A stretch of 64,000 nt of DNA from CAUZIZ01 sp965218775 (GTDB taxonomy: Bacteria; Acidobacteriota; UBA6911; RPQK01; JAJDTT01), in contig CBDCLS010000005.1 of assembly GCA_965218775.1 (NCBI GenBank), forward strand, positions 1,922,001 through 1,986,000. Direction: 5' to 3'. The notes below the pieces were generated by a model that worked only from the letters and a program-made list of their open reading frames with translations, had not been told where the DNA came from and searched no databases. Position numbers and translations under genes: made by a program. Every line of letters starts with the position of its first letter. The stretch's first letter is position 1. Shown here in pieces: positions 62,785 to 64,000 of this stretch.

Positions 62785-62897
62785 CTTTAACGCTCACTGT
62801 TCGTGTAGAAGTTTCTTTCTCGAATGGGGCCAGTGCTCACAAATTGAAGGATAGCGATGGTTCCAGGAACTCGAAACTTGAAGACTCGGTGGTGCCC

Positions 62898-64000
62898 CTA
62901 CCAGGCCAGTGCGGTGCTGCCCTCCATACGCGCATTGGTCGCCGCCACCAGCGTACCCGTCCGAGGATCGATCATCACTACCATGGTGTTGTCGCCACTC
63001 CAGGGACTGGCTACCGTTATTTTGTGGCCGCGCTGGCGGAGATCAGCAGCGATCTCCTCCAGGTTGGCGAGCCGCCCTTCCAGGTAGGCTCGGCCAGGGT
63101 CTGCCCTGTGGGGATAGAAGAGACCGGGAAAATGCTTGGTCCAGACCTTGGGGGCATCCAGCGCATCCTGCAGCCCCATGCCGAAGTCCACCACGTTCAG
63201 GAAGAACTGAAGCGTTCCCTGATCCTGCTGATCCCCTCCCGGCATGCCGAAACCCATCCAGGGGCGACCGTCCTTCATGACCAGGCTGGGGGTGAGGCTG
63301 GTGGAGGGCTGTTTGCCAGGTGCCAGGGACTTGGCCAGTCCCTCCTCCAGATAGAACATCTGGACCCGGCTGCCCAGGCAGAAGCCTAGTCCCGGGACGA
63401 TGGGAGAGGAGGCTGGCCACCCGCCGCTGGGTGTAGAGGAGAAGATGGTCCCGTGAGAGTCCACCGCACGGACGCCGGTCGTACCGTCATCTTTCAGCCC
63501 TGGCTCGACTGGAGCCAGGCTAAGGTTGGACGGCCGTTTCTCGGGATGGTCATCAAAGGGGAAGGGGTCTCCTGGAAGCAGCTCCAGGGAGGCCTTCGTC
63601 CAATCGAGGAGCCGCCTTCTCAACTTGGCGTATCCCTTGGACAACAGACCCTGTCTCGGAACGTACACGAAGTCGGGATCACCGTAGTACTTCTCCTTAT
63701 CGGCGTGAGCCAGCTTAGCCGTCTCCAGCCAGAGATGAAGGTAGTCGGCACTGTTGTGCCCCAGGGAGGCCAGATCGTAGCCCTCCAACAAGGCCAGCTG
63801 CTGAAGGAATACGGGGCCCTGGGTCCAGGGTCCACACTTGTAGACCTGATAACCCCGGTAATCGATGCTCCAGGGCTCCTCGATCCGGGCCTCGTAATCG
63901 GCGAAATCGTCGGTTGTCAAGAGACCGTGTTGGTAGCCACCCTCACCGTCGCGAATCTTGAACCCCTGAGAAAACTCGACCAGCTCCTGGGCAATCGGGC
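62898..64000 (-). CDS. Gamma-glutamyltransferase, C-terminal part (5' end outside window)
   Basis: The frame is open past the right edge, so the N-terminal part is missing; about 366 codons are visible. The sequence at the edge (GFKIRDGEGGYQHGLLTTDD, then YEARIEEPWSIDYRGYQVYK) is the family's linker; GPWTQGPVFLQQLALLEGYD follows. The autoprocessing threonine region reads DDGTTGVRAVDSHG, where TTH-S-V-VD is usual. NARMEGSTALAW closes the protein. GGTs are periplasmic N-terminal-nucleophile hydrolases acting on glutathione and related gamma-glutamyl compounds. TTG 63918-63920 is internal, not a start. Confidence 0.85.
   Translation of the reverse strand, partial: PIAQELVEFSQGFKIRDGEGGYQHGLLTTDDFADYEARIEEPWSIDYRGYQVYKCGPWTQGPVFLQQLALLEGYDLASLGHNSADYLHLWLETAKLAHADKEKYYGDPDFVYVPRQGLLSKGYAKLRRRLLDWTKASLELLPGDPFPFDDHPEKRPSNLSLAPVEPGLKDDGTTGVRAVDSHGTIFSSTPSGGWPASSPIVPGLGFCLGSRVQMFYLEEGLAKSLAPGKQPSTSLTPSLVMKDGRPWMGFGMPGGDQQDQGTLQFFLNVVDFGMGLQDALDAPKVWTKHFPGLFYPHRADPGRAYLEGRLANLEEIAADLRQRGHKITVASPWSGDNTMVVMIDPRTGTLVAATNARMEGSTALAW

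Overview
The window looks like a chromosomal segment of a GC-rich, Gram-negative-type bacterium, most probably an Acidobacteriota (Solibacter/Bryobacter-like) member, with a Planctomycetota/PVC lineage as the alternative. This is inferred from family content: a DUF1549/DUF1553 cytochrome plus DUF1501 pair, a 1000-residue lipoprotein with a C-terminal CxxCH domain, a winged-helix/TM/TPR regulator of the acidobacterial kind, and a fused type I dehydroquinase-shikimate dehydrogenase. No rRNA, tRNA or CRISPR array was seen.

Region 1 (1-26 kb) is ordinary chromosome: the C-terminal part of an Lhr-type helicase, a PhoX-like protein, manC, an APC permease, the DUF1549-DUF1501 pair, a GlcE-like oxidase, uvrC, a 3D-domain protein, a sugar nucleotidyltransferase with a degenerate signature, a forward run pgsA-aroDE-thrB-transaldolase-like, galM behind a truncated metallo-beta-lactamase-fold gene, a large sensor-regulator and a secreted protein. 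Small non-autonomous elements sit at 3.6 and 22.1 kb.

Region 2 (26.4-46.8 kb) is a dense insertion-sequence island: IS91-type debris, an IS1634 element whose transposase has an internal tandem duplication, two unrelated IS1182-family elements, two identical head-to-tail ISNCY-like copies, an IS1380 element carrying one IS1182 inside it, and a recombinase-in-trio (RIT) element with three tyrosine recombinases. For most elements the target duplication can be read and the empty site rebuilt. A nickel/cobalt-transporter-like gene is spread over 39060-46771 in three pieces which rejoin in frame when the IS1380 composite and the RIT are removed. A SnoaL-like gene at 32.2 kb rejoins in frame when a 175-bp MITE with IS1380-type ends is removed. 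DUF4389 and ThiF/MoeB-like genes survive between the elements.

Region 3 (46.8-64 kb) returns to chromosome: a LolA-fold-like protein, an enolase-superfamily gene overlapping a dehydrogenase-like gene that lacks its catalytic residues, an FAD oxidoreductase gene split by an IS630 element, the PVC-type heme lipoprotein, an SLC13 permease, an M48 protease, an alpha/alpha-barrel protein, a VOC protein, a small membrane protein and the C-terminal part of a gamma-glutamyltransferase.

The least familiar feature is a dispersed palindromic family built of GGGCAA/GGGCAC-type hexamers, with near-complete copies at 14.2, 50.1 and 56.8 kb and half an arm at 6.7 kb. The 50.1-kb copy encloses a four-helix-bundle (S23-type) gene between its arms and has about 45-bp terminal inverted repeats, so it may be an undescribed small mobile unit.
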